Assembly (NCBI RefSeq): GCF_000761215.1
Contig: NZ_CP009438.1
Location: 5,535,501-5,599,500, forward strand
Direction of reading: 5' to 3'
Origin: Streptomyces glaucescens
GTDB taxonomy: Bacteria; Actinomycetota; Actinomycetes; Streptomycetales; Streptomycetaceae
Length of the DNA stretch: 64,000 nt
Positions within the stretch are counted from its first letter, which is position 1; each line of letters opens with the position of its first letter. The notes beneath the pieces were generated by a model, which saw only the letters and a program-made list of their open reading frames with translations, was not told the origin of the DNA and searched no databases. Positions 7,770 to 16,953 of this stretch are shown here, piece by piece. A program made the position numbers and the translations under genes.

Positions 7770-10604
7770 TCAGCCGGAGAAGCCGACGTGCGCGAGCCGC
7801 AGCGGGCCGCGCACTTCCAGGCGGAGGTCGCGCACGCCCTCGGCGGCGCACGCGGCGGTCAGCCGGGTGTAGTCGTACGGGCCGGACGTCGGAGTGGTCA
7901 GGGTGAGCGTCGCGAGCGCCGGACCCCCGTCCAGGGACAGGGCGACCGTGCCGCCCGTGCCCGCCACCTCGACGGTCACCCCGGTGACGCCGGGGCCGAA
8001 GTCGCAAGCTTGGTAGAGGAGTTCGGCGGCCTCCCCGGAAGGTGTCACCGCGTCGCCCGAGACCTTGCCGCGGTCGACGATCTCCGCGCCGCGCTGCTCG
8101 TCGAAGCCGGCCGCGTCCAGGCCGCGGGCGACGACCGGACGCGGCGCGGCGGGCTCGCCGGCCAGGGTCACCGTGGTCCGCAGCCGGATGTCCTCGCTGG
8201 AGGCACCGGCCAGCAGCTCGTACGGGCCGGGCTCCACCCGCCAGCCGTCGCGGGCCACGTCCCAGAACGCGAAAGCCGGCAGGGGAACCTCGAAGGACAG
8301 CTCCTCGCTCCCGCCCGGGGCCAGGGTGATCCGCGCGTGCCCCAGCAGCGCCCGGCGCGGCCGGACCACCGACGGCCCGGCGGGCCGGACGTACAGCTGC
8401 GCGACCTCGTCCGCCGCCGTCCCGCCCGTGTTGGTGACGGTGAACGTCACGCGCACCGCCTCCCCCTCGGCCCGGGCCGTCAGTCCGGCGTAGCCGAACC
8501 GCGTGTACGACAGGCCGTGGCCGAACGGGAACAGGGGCGTGCCCTCGAAGTACTGGTAGGTCTGGCGGCTGCCGATGACGTCGTAGTCGAGCAGGTCCGG
8601 CAGGTCGCCGTCGTCGGCGTACCAGGTCTGCGGGAGCCGGCCGGCGGGGGAGACGTCGCCGGCCAGCACCCGGGCCAGGGCGGTGCCCGCGGCCTGGCCG
8701 CCGTGGGCGGTCCACAGCACCGCCGGCAGCGCGGCGGGGTCGACGGCGTAGGGGTAGGCGGACACCAGCGCCAGCACCGTGCGCGGGTTGGCGGCGCGGG
8801 CCGCGCGCAGCAGGCGCCGCTGGTGGGCGGGGAGCCGCAGCGTCGTGCGGTCCTCCGTCTCCCGGCCGTTCAGGTGCGGGTCGTTGCCCGCGACCACCAC
8901 GACCACGTCCGCCCCGGACGCGGCCCGGCTCACCGCGTCCTCACCGCGCTCGGCGACCTCCAGCTCGAACACCGTCGGGTCCGTTCCCTCCGGGGCGGCA
9001 ACCTTCACGCCGTCCGCGGCGACACAGACGGGGCGCCCCGTACCGAGGTGCCGGAGGAGGTGGCCGTTCCCGTGGGGTTCGAGGCGGAAGGTCTCCTGGA
9101 CCACCCAGCCGCCGGGCTGGTCCGCGGAGGCGCGGACCCAGCCGTCGTCGGCGACGGAGAGGTAGCGCCCGTCGGGCGCGCGCAGGGTCAGCACACCGTC
9201 GCCCCAGTCGATCAGGGCGAGTTCGGTGCCGGTGGCGTCGGCGGTCAGCGGCGGCAGATCGGTGCGGCCGGCGAGCAGCGCCGGGTCGAGCGCGCCCTCG
9301 GCGCCGGGCACCCGGTCGTGCGCGTCCCCGGTCTCGGGCACCCGCAGGCAGGTCCCCTCCGGCGTCCGCAGCCGGACGCGGTCCACCCCTTCCGCGAAGG
9401 ACACCCGCTCGGCGCCGAACCGCTCGCACAGGCCCTCCAGCGGGGTGCGGCGGTGGATGAGCGTGCCGCTGTACCAGTCGAGCTTGCACTCGTCGGCGAG
9501 CAGGCCGACGACGGCGATCCGGGTGTCCGGTGCGAGCGGCAGCAGGCCGTCGTTCTTCAGCAGCACGATCGCCTGTTCGGCCGCCTCCCGGGCGAGTGCG
9601 CGGTGCTCCGGGGTGTCGAAGGCGCCCGCCTCCTCGTACCCGTCGAACTCGCCGAGCCGGAAGCGGACCGAGAGCTGGCGGCGGACCGCGGTGTCGACGT
9701 CCGCCTCGGTCAGCAGGCCCCGCTCCAGGGCGCCGCGGACCCGGGCGGTGATCTTCGAGCCGTCCGTGCCGTGGTCGGTGAAGCTGTCGACCCCGGCCAG
9801 CAGCGCCGCGGCGGTCGCCTCCTCGTGGGTGTCGAAGTAGTGCTCGGAGTCGACCAGGTTGGAGGGCGCGCCCGCGTCCGAGCAGACCAGCAGGTCCTCG
9901 TCCGTCCAGGTGCGCAACTGCTCGCGCAGGTACGGGGAGACGTGGTTCGGGCGGCCGTTGACCAGGTTGTAGGCCGGCATCACCCCGGCGACCGCGCCCG
10001 CCTCCACGGTGTCGCGGAAGGCCCGCAGGTCGTACTCGTGCAGCACCCGCGGGCGGACCGAGGACGAGGAGGTGTCCCGGTTCGTCTCGTTGTTGTGCGC
10101 GAGCCAGTGCTTCAGCACGGGGGCGGTCCGCCAGTACTCGGGGTGGTCGCCGCGCAGACCGCGGGTGTAGGCGGTGGCGATCGCGGAGGTCAGCCGGGGG
10201 TCCTCGGAGTAGCCCTCCTCGTTGCGGCCCCAGAGCGGGTGGCGCAGCAGGTTCACCGTGGGCGCCCACACGTTGAGGCCGACCCGCTCGTCCCGGGCGC
10301 GCATCGCCCGGATCTCCCGGGAGACCGCGTCGCCGACCCGGCGGACCAGCTCCGGGTTCCAGGTCGCGCCGAGCCCGACCGCCTGCGGGAACACCGTCGC
10401 CGGGCCCATCCAGGCCACGCCGTGCAGGGCCTCCTGGCCGGTGCGGAACGCGGCCACGCCGAGCCGGTCCACGGCGGGCGCGAACTGGTGCAGGAAGGAG
10501 ATCTTCTCGTCCCGGGTGAGCCGCGACAGCAGGTCGTCGATGCGCTTCGCGAGCGGCAGGTCCGGATCGCGGAAGGGCGGCGTGGGCGGCGGGTGTGCGG
10601 TCAC
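7770..10604 (-). CDS. Glycoside hydrolase family 3 beta-glucosidase-type enzyme with inserted and C-terminal binding domains
   Basis: A GH3 enzyme of 944 residues. The GTG at 10604 is chosen because GAGGGG lies about ten bases upstream; a longer reading to 10670 would run through the operator. The nucleophile aspartate lies in LLVCSDAGAP (near residue 241) and the probable acid/base glutamate in GRETEDRTT (near 581). An insertion at about 408-548 (DGRYLSVADDGWV, FRLEPHGNGHLLRHLG) resembles a fascin-type beta-trefoil, a fibronectin-III-like domain follows, and the last 120 residues look like a carbohydrate-binding module. There is no signal peptide, so it should act in the cytoplasm on imported oligosaccharides, releasing glucose or xylose. 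It is transcribed divergently from the transporter operon, with an operator about 40 bases upstream. Confidence 0.88.
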   Translation of the reverse strand: MTAHPPPTPPFRDPDLPLAKRIDDLLSRLTRDEKISFLHQFAPAVDRLGVAAFRTGQEALHGVAWMGPATVFPQAVGLGATWNPELVRRVGDAVSREIRAMRARDERVGLNVWAPTVNLLRHPLWGRNEEGYSEDPRLTSAIATAYTRGLRGDHPEYWRTAPVLKHWLAHNNETNRDTSSSSVRPRVLHEYDLRAFRDTVEAGAVAGVMPAYNLVNGRPNHVSPYLREQLRTWTDEDLLVCSDAGAPSNLVDSEHYFDTHEEATAAALLAGVDSFTDHGTDGSKITARVRGALERGLLTEADVDTAVRRQLSVRFRLGEFDGYEEAGAFDTPEHRALAREAAEQAIVLLKNDGLLPLAPDTRIAVVGLLADECKLDWYSGTLIHRRTPLEGLCERFGAERVSFAEGVDRVRLRTPEGTCLRVPETGDAHDRVPGAEGALDPALLAGRTDLPPLTADATGTELALIDWGDGVLTLRAPDGRYLSVADDGWVRASADQPGGWVVQETFRLEPHGNGHLLRHLGTGRPVCVAADGVKVAAPEGTDPTVFELEVAERGEDAVSRAASGADVVVVVAGNDPHLNGRETEDRTTLRLPAHQRRLLRAARAANPRTVLALVSAYPYAVDPAALPAVLWTAHGGQAAGTALARVLAGDVSPAGRLPQTWYADDGDLPDLLDYDVIGSRQTYQYFEGTPLFPFGHGLSYTRFGYAGLTARAEGEAVRVTFTVTNTGGTAADEVAQLYVRPAGPSVVRPRRALLGHARITLAPGGSEELSFEVPLPAFAFWDVARDGWRVEPGPYELLAGASSEDIRLRTTVTLAGEPAAPRPVVARGLDAAGFDEQRGAEIVDRGKVSGDAVTPSGEAAELLYQACDFGPGVTGVTVEVAGTGGTVALSLDGGPALATLTLTTPTSGPYDYTRLTAACAAEGVRDLRLEVRGPLRLAHVGFSG

Positions 10605-10640
10605 GTGGGGTTCCCCTCGGGATGGAGCGGTGTGGCGCTT

Positions 10641-10654
10641 TCGAAGCGCTTCGA
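10641..10654. promoter_or_regulatory. LacI-family operator ahead of the GH3 gene
   Basis: A perfect 14-bp palindrome, TCGAAGCGCTTCGA, whose centre AGCGCT is typical of LacI/CebR-type sites. It lies 37 bases upstream of the GH3 GTG start and just downstream of the predicted minus-strand promoter. Its partner is inferred to be the regulator at 22005-23018. Confidence 0.82.
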
Positions 10655-10683
10655 TGCTCAGGGCGCACACCAGCGGGTGTCAA
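10655..10683 (-). promoter_or_regulatory. Candidate promoter of the GH3 gene
   Basis: On the minus strand a consensus -35 TTGACA (10683-10678) is followed after 17 bases by TGAGCA (10660-10655), a poor -10. The start would fall near 10648, inside the operator. Confidence 0.45.
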
Positions 10684-10802
10684 GACATCGCGGGGCGGCA
10701 ACTCCCGGGCACGGCCGACACTTCAAGGCCTGTAAGAGAAGTGCCGGAGGCGGGAGTTGGCGCGCGTGCGAGGTGCACGGCCGAGAATCTTGGAAACGAC
10801 CC

Positions 10803-10831
10803 TTGTGCACCCCCGGGGGTTCACTTAACCT
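10803..10831 (+). promoter_or_regulatory. Candidate promoter of the transporter operon
   Basis: TTGTGC (10803-10808) and TAACCT (10826-10831) are separated by 17 bases. The -10 fits the TAnnnT pattern of the main Streptomyces sigma factor. The predicted start is near 10838, immediately before the operator at 10841. Confidence 0.6.
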
Positions 10832-10840
10832 CGCAGCACA

Positions 10841-10854
10841 TCGAAGCGCTTCGA
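10841..10854. promoter_or_regulatory. LacI-family operator ahead of the transporter operon
   Basis: A second perfect TCGAAGCGCTTCGA. It covers the first transcribed bases of the operon predicted to start near 10838, where a bound repressor would block initiation. Confidence 0.82.
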
Positions 10855-10969
10855 CGATGTTCCGCTTCAGAAGTCGAAGGAACGCTTCAGCTCAGCCAGT
10901 TCCACTCAAGACACCGCAGCCGACGGCCCCACCGCCGGGTGTCCTGGTGCGCCACGAAGGGTTGACGCA

Positions 10970-12661
10970 ATGACGCCGAACGCCGCTTCCGCCTCCTCCG
11001 GCCCCAGCCGGAGAAGCTTCCTCGCCTCGACGGCGGTCGCCACCGCAGCGGTGGCCGGCGGCCTGCCGCTGCTGGCCGCCTGCGGCGGGGGCCAGGAAGG
11101 ACGCAAGGAGGGCACCACCTCGGGCAAGGACGCCGAGAAGCTCCTCCCGGCGTTCGTGGCGTCCAGCGTCGTCAGCCCGGACATCCCCGCGAAGAACGGC
11201 TCGGCCGCCGGCTTCACCCGGGCGATACCCGCCGCGCAGCTGAAGACCTCGGTGCCCCGCAAGCTCGGCAGCGGGGGCGGGCTCAGGATCATGTCGCCGT
11301 TCTGGGGCACCCCGCCCAAGGGCGGCAACCCGTACTACAGGGCCATGAACGAGGCCATCGGCGTCCAGGTGACCTGGCAGAACCAGGACGGCGTCACCTA
11401 CGACCAGAAGCTCGGCGCGGTCCTCGCCTCCAGCTCGATCCCCGATGTCGTGGTGATCCCCGGCTGGAACCTGATGGGCAAGATCCCCAGCGCCGTCAAC
11501 GCCAAGTTCGCCGACCTCGGGCCCTACCTCTCCGGCGACGAGGTCAAGGCGTACCCCAATCTCGCCGCCGTGCCCAGCGAGGCCTGGCAGCGCGGCATCT
11601 TCGGCGGCCGGCTGCGCGCGGTCCCGATGCCCGCCTCGTACGTCACCGACATCGCGCCGCTGTACCGCAAGGACCTCTTCGCGAAGCAGGGCTACACCGT
11701 CCCGAAGAGCCCCGCCGAGTTCCTGTCCTGGGCGAAGGAGGCCACCGACGCCAGGGGGAAGGTGTGGGCCTGCGACGACATGAAGTGGACGGCCTTCAAC
11801 GTCTTCGGCGTGCTGTCCGGCAGCGACAAGGCGCTGTGGTGGCACCTCCAGGACGGCAAGATGATCAACCGGGTCGAGACCGAGGAGTACCTCGAGGCCC
11901 TGGAGTGGACGCGCAAGCTCTACGCGGCCGAGGTCGTGCACCCGGACGCGGTCTCCGGCAAGGCGGGCGGCGACGCGGGCAACCGGTTCACCGCCGGTGA
12001 GGTGCTCGTCTACAACCAGAACATCTCGTCCTGGTGGGGCAAGATGTCCGAACAGCGCACCCAGAACGCCGACTTCGACATGGCGGCGTTCGACATCTTC
12101 GGCGCCGACGGGGGCGACCCCGCGCTCTGGGCGGTGCAGCCGTCCAACATCTTCACCTTCGTCAGCAGGAAGGCGAGCGAGCAGCAGATCAAGGACTTCC
12201 TCGCGGTCTGCAACTTCTGCGCGGCCCCGTACGGGACGAAGGAGTTCATGCTCACCGCCTACGGCGTCGAGGGCACCGACTACGAGGTGAAGGACGGCCT
12301 GCCGGTCAAGACCCAGCAGGGCGTCAACGAGGTCAACGGCGCCTTCGACTACACCGGCAACCCCGCCCCCTACATCGCCTATCCCGACCTGCCCGACGTC
12401 ACCCGGGGCATGGTCGAGTGGCAGCAGCGGATGGGTGCCTTCACCAGGAAGTCCTCCTTCTTCGGGCTCACCGTCACCGAGCCCGGCCGCTGGTCGAACC
12501 TCGCCGACGACTTCGAGCAGCTCGAGGACGACGTGGTGCGCGGACGCAAGAAGATCAGCGACGTCCAGCAGGCCGTCTCGGACTGGAGGAAGCAGGGCGG
12601 CGACGGACTGCGCGACTGGTACAAGAAGCTGCTCGACGACAACGGCTCCGCGGCGAACTGA
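10970..12661 (+). CDS. Extracellular sugar-binding lipoprotein of an ABC importer (LplA type)
   Basis: A 563-residue solute-binding protein. The N-terminus has a twin-arginine motif (SRRSFLA), a hydrophobic stretch and a lipobox (LLAAC, Cys38), so it is probably Tat-exported and lipid-anchored. The body resembles the large LplA-like binding proteins that partner LplB/YtcP permeases and bind complex oligosaccharides. The ATG at 10970 has GAAGG nine bases upstream. It is first in an operon with two permeases and four glycosidases. No ATPase is encoded; Streptomyces carbohydrate importers commonly share the MsiK ATPase, probably the case here. A xyloglucan-derived ligand is inferred from the neighbours only. 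Confidence 0.88.
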   Translation: MTPNAASASSGPSRRSFLASTAVATAAVAGGLPLLAACGGGQEGRKEGTTSGKDAEKLLPAFVASSVVSPDIPAKNGSAAGFTRAIPAAQLKTSVPRKLGSGGGLRIMSPFWGTPPKGGNPYYRAMNEAIGVQVTWQNQDGVTYDQKLGAVLASSSIPDVVVIPGWNLMGKIPSAVNAKFADLGPYLSGDEVKAYPNLAAVPSEAWQRGIFGGRLRAVPMPASYVTDIAPLYRKDLFAKQGYTVPKSPAEFLSWAKEATDARGKVWACDDMKWTAFNVFGVLSGSDKALWWHLQDGKMINRVETEEYLEALEWTRKLYAAEVVHPDAVSGKAGGDAGNRFTAGEVLVYNQNISSWWGKMSEQRTQNADFDMAAFDIFGADGGDPALWAVQPSNIFTFVSRKASEQQIKDFLAVCNFCAAPYGTKEFMLTAYGVEGTDYEVKDGLPVKTQQGVNEVNGAFDYTGNPAPYIAYPDLPDVTRGMVEWQQRMGAFTRKSSFFGLTVTEPGRWSNLADDFEQLEDDVVRGRKKISDVQQAVSDWRKQGGDGLRDWYKKLLDDNGSAAN

Positions 12662-12684
12662 CGCGCACACGCAAGGAGATGGCC

Positions 12685-13728
12685 GTGTCCCACAGCACGG
12701 TGCCTCGCGGCAGAGCCGAGGCGAAGACCACCCCCACCACCCCGGCGCCGGGCGCCGCCGGGTCCGGCGGGGCGAACGGGAAGGCGCACGCGAGGAGCGG
12801 CCGGCTGGGCTTCCGGCTCCGCTTCCGGCGCGACCGCACCCTGCTGCTGATGACCCTGCCGGCCGTGCTGCTGGTCCTGGTCTTCAACTACGTGCCGATC
12901 CTCGGCAACATCGTCGCCTTCCAGGACTACGACCCGTACCTCAGCGACAACGGCGTCGTCGCGATGTTCCAGAGCCCGTGGGTGGGCCTCGACCAGTTCG
13001 AGCGGGTCTTCGCAGACTCCGAGTTCTGGCACGCCGTGCAGAACACGTTCGTGCTGTTCTTCCTCCAGCTCGTGCTGTACTTCCCGGTCCCGGTCCTGCT
13101 CGCCCTGCTGATCAACAGCGTGATCAGGCCCCGGGTCCGGGCGGTCGCCCAGGCGATCGTGTACCTGCCGCACTTCTTCTCCTGGGTGCTGGTCGTCACC
13201 GTCTTCCAGCAGATCTTCGGCGGCGCCGGCATCATCGCGCAGACCCTGGCCGACCACGGCTACACCGGGTTCGACGTGATGACCGACCCGGGGGCCTTCA
13301 AGTACCTGGTCACCGTGCAGACCGTCTGGAAGGACGCCGGCTGGGGCATCATCGTCTTCCTCGCGGCCCTCTCCTCCGTCTCCCACGACCTCTACGAGGC
13401 CGCCGCCATGGACGGGGCCGGCCGCTGGCGCCGCATGTGGCACATCACGCTGCCCGCGCTGCGCCCGGTCATCGCCCTGCTGCTGGTGCTGCGCGTGGGC
13501 GACGCGCTCACCGTGGGCTTCGAGCAACTGCTGCTGCAGCGGCAGGCGGTGGGCGTCGAGGCCTCCGAGGTCCTCGACACCTACGTCTGGTGGAACGGCA
13601 TCCGCAACCAGGACTTCAGCTACGCGGCGGCGGCCGGACTGGTCAAGGGCCTCGTCGGACTGACCCTCGTCCTCGTGGCGAACAAGGTGGCCCACCTGAT
13701 GGGCGAGCAGGGGGTGTACAAGAAGTGA
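12685..13728 (+). CDS. ABC sugar importer permease (LplB type)
   Basis: An inner-membrane permease of about 347 residues with six predicted transmembrane segments and the cytoplasmic EAA loop (YEAAAMDGAGRWRRMWHITLP) that contacts the ATPase. The first 45 residues are a charged cytoplasmic tail. AAGGAG at 12673-12678 abuts an ATG at 12679 but is ideally spaced for the GTG at 12685, which I take as start; the ATG adds only two residues. It lies 23 bases after the binding-protein gene and overlaps the second permease by four bases. Confidence 0.88.
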   Translation: MSHSTVPRGRAEAKTTPTTPAPGAAGSGGANGKAHARSGRLGFRLRFRRDRTLLLMTLPAVLLVLVFNYVPILGNIVAFQDYDPYLSDNGVVAMFQSPWVGLDQFERVFADSEFWHAVQNTFVLFFLQLVLYFPVPVLLALLINSVIRPRVRAVAQAIVYLPHFFSWVLVVTVFQQIFGGAGIIAQTLADHGYTGFDVMTDPGAFKYLVTVQTVWKDAGWGIIVFLAALSSVSHDLYEAAAMDGAGRWRRMWHITLPALRPVIALLLVLRVGDALTVGFEQLLLQRQAVGVEASEVLDTYVWWNGIRNQDFSYAAAAGLVKGLVGLTLVLVANKVAHLMGEQGVYKK

Positions 13729-14660
13729 CCGCCGTCATCGACCGGCCCGTGCGGAAGCCTCGCTGGTGGCAGGCGCCGCCCCGGCCGGTGTGGGAGGAGG
13801 AGCCGGGCCGGGCCGGGCTGGCCGCCAAGGGCATCGTCCTCGGCTTCGCCTGCTTCGCGATCCTCTTCCCCCTGTGGATCGTCGTCGTCACCAGCCTGTC
13901 CTCGAAGAAGACCATCGACGAGGCCGGCGGTCTGGTGGTGATACCGCAGGACATCACCTTCATCGCCTACCAGGAACTGCTCGGCGGCGGCCAGGTGCAG
14001 CGGGCCGCGCTGGTCAGCGTGGGCGTCACCGTGGCCGGCACGCTGTTCAGCATGGCCGTCTCGGTGCTGTGCGCCTACGGGCTCTCGCGGTCCGGGTCGC
14101 TCGGCCACCGCTGGATCCTGATGACGCTGCTGGCGACCATGTTCTTCGGCGCCGGGCTCATCCCGACGTATCTGCTGGTCCAGGCGCTCGGGCTGACCGA
14201 CACCTATCTCGCGCTGATCCTGCCGAGCGCGGTGAGCGTGTTCAACATCCTGGTGCTGCGCGGGTTCTTCATGGGGATCTCGCAGGAGCTGATCGACAGC
14301 GCCCGGATCGACGGGGCCGGGGACTGGCGCATCCTGTGGAGGATCGTGATGCCGCTGTCCCGGGCGGTGCTGGCGGTCATCGCGCTGTTCTACGCCGTGG
14401 GGTACTGGAGCGCCTGGTTCAACGCGTCGATCTACCTCACCGACCAGGACATGATGCCGCTGCAGAACGTCATGATCCAGCTCGTGCAGAAGCAGGAGCG
14501 GCCGGTGGGGCTGGCCACCCAGATCAACACCGGCGGGCTGTCCGCGCTGGCCGTCCAGATGGCGGTCATGGTGCTGGCGCTGCTGCCGGTGGCGGTGCTC
14601 TCGCCGTTCGTCCAGCGGCACTTCAAGAAGGGCATGCTCACGGGCGCGGTGAAGGGCTGA
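13725..14660 (+). CDS. ABC sugar importer permease (YtcP type)
   Basis: The second permease, 311 residues, with six predicted membrane spans and the EAA-loop sequence IDSARIDGAGDWRILWRIVMP. Its GTG overlaps the TGA of the first permease (GTGA at 13725-13728), so translational coupling is likely; no separate ribosome binding site is evident. LplB/YtcP pairs form heterodimeric channels for oligosaccharides. The gene ends 91 bases before the GH74 gene, and a strong hairpin lies in that gap. Confidence 0.88.
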   Translation: MTAVIDRPVRKPRWWQAPPRPVWEEEPGRAGLAAKGIVLGFACFAILFPLWIVVVTSLSSKKTIDEAGGLVVIPQDITFIAYQELLGGGQVQRAALVSVGVTVAGTLFSMAVSVLCAYGLSRSGSLGHRWILMTLLATMFFGAGLIPTYLLVQALGLTDTYLALILPSAVSVFNILVLRGFFMGISQELIDSARIDGAGDWRILWRIVMPLSRAVLAVIALFYAVGYWSAWFNASIYLTDQDMMPLQNVMIQLVQKQERPVGLATQINTGGLSALAVQMAVMVLALLPVAVLSPFVQRHFKKGMLTGAVKG

Positions 14661-14680
14661 CGACGGCTCCCCCCCATGCC

Positions 14681-14724
14681 CCGCCGCGGCCGGCCCGCTC
14701 CTGTCCGGCGTCCGGCCGCGGCGG
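14681..14724 (+). terminator. Hairpin between transporter and glycosidase genes
   Basis: A perfect 13-bp GC-rich stem (14681-14693 with 14712-14724) and an 18-base loop. No promoter is evident after it, so it may be a partial terminator or an mRNA processing/stability element that sets transporter and enzyme levels apart. Confidence 0.5.
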
Positions 14725-14751
14725 ATCCCACCTTTCCGAACGAGGTATGTC

Positions 14752-16953
14752 ATGCACACGTCCAAGCCGAGCAGGCGGACCGTACTCGCCGGGACCGCTG
14801 CCGCCGCCGCGCTCACCGCCCTGCCGGCGGCCCCCGCGGCGGCCGGGGCCGCCGGATCCGCCCCCGCCTACCGCTGGCGCAACGTCGTCATCGGCGGCAC
14901 CGGATTCATCACCGGCGTCCTCTTCCACCCCGCCGTCCGCGGCCTCGCCTACGCCCGCACCGACATCGGCGGCGCCTACCGCTGGGACGAGCGGACCGCC
15001 CGCTGGACCCCGCTCACCGACCACCTCGGCTGGGACGACTGGAACCTGCTCGGTGTCGAGGCGATGGCCGTCGACCCCGCGCACCCCAACCGGCTCTACC
15101 TCGCCGTCGGCACCTACTCCCAGCCCTGGGCCGGCAACGGCGCCGTGCTGCGCTCCGCGGACCGGGGCCGCACCTGGCAGCGCACCGACCTCACGGTGAA
15201 GCTCGGCGCCAACGAGGACGGCCGCGGCACGGGGGAGCGGCTGCTGGTCGACCCGCGCGACAGCGACACCCTGTGGCTCGGCACCCGGCACGACGGGCTG
15301 CTGAAGTCCACCGACCGGGGCGCCACCTGGGCGCCCGCGACCGGCTTCCCGGCCACCCCCGACCCGTCCGGCCAGGGCGTCACCCTCCTGGTCGCGGCCG
15401 GCCGCGCGCTCTACGCCGGCTGGGGCGACGGCGCCCCGGCCAACCTGTTCCGCACGACCGACGGCACCACCTGGGAGGCCGTGCCCGGGCAGCCCGCCGG
15501 CACCTCGGCCAAGGTGCCGGTCCGCGCCGCGTACGACCGGCACGCCCGGGAGCTGTACGTGACGTACGCCGACGCGCCCGGCCCCAACGGGCAGACCGAC
15601 GGCAGCGTGCACAAGCTGGGCACCGTCACCGGACGGTGGACCGAGGTCACCCCCGCGAAGCCGGGCGGGACCACCGCGGACGGCTCCGCCGACACCTTCG
15701 GCTACGGCGGTGTCGCCGTGGACGCCCGCCGCCCCGGCACCGTCGTGGTCTCCACCAACAACCGCTGGGCCGCCGTCGACACCCTGTACCGCTCCACGGA
15801 CGGCGGGCGCACCTGGACCTCCCTGAAGGAGCCGGCCGTCCTCGACGTGTCCGAGACGCCGTACCTGAGGTGGGGCGGGGAGCAGCCCAAGTTCGGCTGG
15901 TGGATCCAGGCGCTCGCCGTCGACCCGTACGACGCGCGCCACCTCGTCTACGGCACCGGCGCCACCCTCTACGGCACCCGGGACCTCAGGCACTGGGCCC
16001 CGTGGATCCGCGGCCTGGAGGAGAGCGCCGTACGCCGGCTGATCTCGCCCCCGTCCGGGCCGGCGCACCTGATCAGCGGGCTCGGGGACATCGGCGTGAT
16101 GTACCACGAGCGGCTCACCTCGTCCCCCTCGCGGGGCATGGCCACCAACCCCGTCTTCGGATCGGCGACCGGCCTCGCGCAGGCCGCCCGCAGACCGTCG
16201 TACGTCGTGCGCACCGGCTGGGGGGACCACGGCAACGGGGCGTACTCCACCGACGGCGGCCGGACCTGGGCGCCCTTCGCCGCCCAGCCCCGCCTCGCCG
16301 AGGAGGCGCCGGGGCCGATCGCCGTCAACGCCGACGGCACCGTGCTGCTGTGGACCCTCGTGCACGGGGACGGCACCGGGTACCCCGCCCACCGCTCCGC
16401 GGACGGCGGCGCGACCTGGTCCGAGGTGCCCTCCTTCCCCAAGGGCGCCACTCCGGTCGCCGATCCCTCCGACCCGGCCGTGTTCTACGCGTACGACACC
16501 GCCGCGGGAACGCTGCTGGCCAGCACGGACGGCGGCCGCACCTTCTCCGCCCGGGCCACCGGACTGCCCTCCGGCGACAGCCAGTTCAGGGTGGTGGCGG
16601 CGCCGGGGCGGACCGGTGACCTGTGGCTCAGCGCCAAGTGGAACGGGCTGTACCGCTCCACCGACGGCGGCGCGCGCTTCACCAAGGCCGGCAGCTGCCG
16701 GGCCTCCTACACCCTCGGCTTCGGCAAGGCCGCCGACGGCGCCGGATACCCGGCGCTCTACCAGGTCGGCACGGTCGGGGACGTCACCGGCGTGTACCGC
16801 TCCGACGACGGCGCCGGGAGCTGGACCCGGATCAACGACGACGCCCACCAATGGGGCTGGACCGGCGAGGCCATCACCGGCGACCCGCGCGTGTACGGCC
16901 GGGTCTACCTCGCCACCAACGGGCGCGGGATCCAGTACGGGGAGCCCGTCTGA
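14752..16953 (+). CDS. Secreted GH74 xyloglucanase
   Basis: A 733-residue protein with a Tat-type signal (SRRTVLAG, then an Ala-rich segment to about residue 37) and repeated beta-propeller motifs of the form STDGGRTW, ADRGRTW, SADGGATW and SDDGAGSW spread to the C-terminus. That is the double seven-bladed propeller of family GH74, which cuts the beta-1,4-glucan backbone of xyloglucan. The conserved RTDIGG segment carries an aspartate (residue 71) at the expected position of one catalytic acid. No carbohydrate-binding module is attached. GAGG lies six bases before the ATG. It should work outside the cell with the GH12 enzyme to feed the importer. Confidence 0.87.
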   Translation: MHTSKPSRRTVLAGTAAAAALTALPAAPAAAGAAGSAPAYRWRNVVIGGTGFITGVLFHPAVRGLAYARTDIGGAYRWDERTARWTPLTDHLGWDDWNLLGVEAMAVDPAHPNRLYLAVGTYSQPWAGNGAVLRSADRGRTWQRTDLTVKLGANEDGRGTGERLLVDPRDSDTLWLGTRHDGLLKSTDRGATWAPATGFPATPDPSGQGVTLLVAAGRALYAGWGDGAPANLFRTTDGTTWEAVPGQPAGTSAKVPVRAAYDRHARELYVTYADAPGPNGQTDGSVHKLGTVTGRWTEVTPAKPGGTTADGSADTFGYGGVAVDARRPGTVVVSTNNRWAAVDTLYRSTDGGRTWTSLKEPAVLDVSETPYLRWGGEQPKFGWWIQALAVDPYDARHLVYGTGATLYGTRDLRHWAPWIRGLEESAVRRLISPPSGPAHLISGLGDIGVMYHERLTSSPSRGMATNPVFGSATGLAQAARRPSYVVRTGWGDHGNGAYSTDGGRTWAPFAAQPRLAEEAPGPIAVNADGTVLLWTLVHGDGTGYPAHRSADGGATWSEVPSFPKGATPVADPSDPAVFYAYDTAAGTLLASTDGGRTFSARATGLPSGDSQFRVVAAPGRTGDLWLSAKWNGLYRSTDGGARFTKAGSCRASYTLGFGKAADGAGYPALYQVGTVGDVTGVYRSDDGAGSWTRINDDAHQWGWTGEAITGDPRVYGRVYLATNGRGIQYGEPV

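Larger units (their letters stand above)
10605..10969. promoter_or_regulatory. Divergent control region of the glycan locus
   Basis: This 365-base gap between the GH3 gene and the transporter operon holds two perfect copies of the LacI-type operator (10641-10654 and 10841-10854) and a promoter candidate for each direction. I see no gene or RNA in it. The operators lie at or just downstream of the predicted transcription starts, the usual position for repression. Confidence 0.75.

Noticed and set aside
10866..10892. A fifth operator near TCGAAGGAACGCTTCA
   Set aside because: Half sites are present but the spacing is two bases longer than in the other sites and the centre AGCGCT is lost.
7524..10973. 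A 1149-codon plus-strand open frame opposite GH3
   Set aside because: Antisense shadow; the GH3 frame on the other strand has catalytic motifs and a ribosome binding site.
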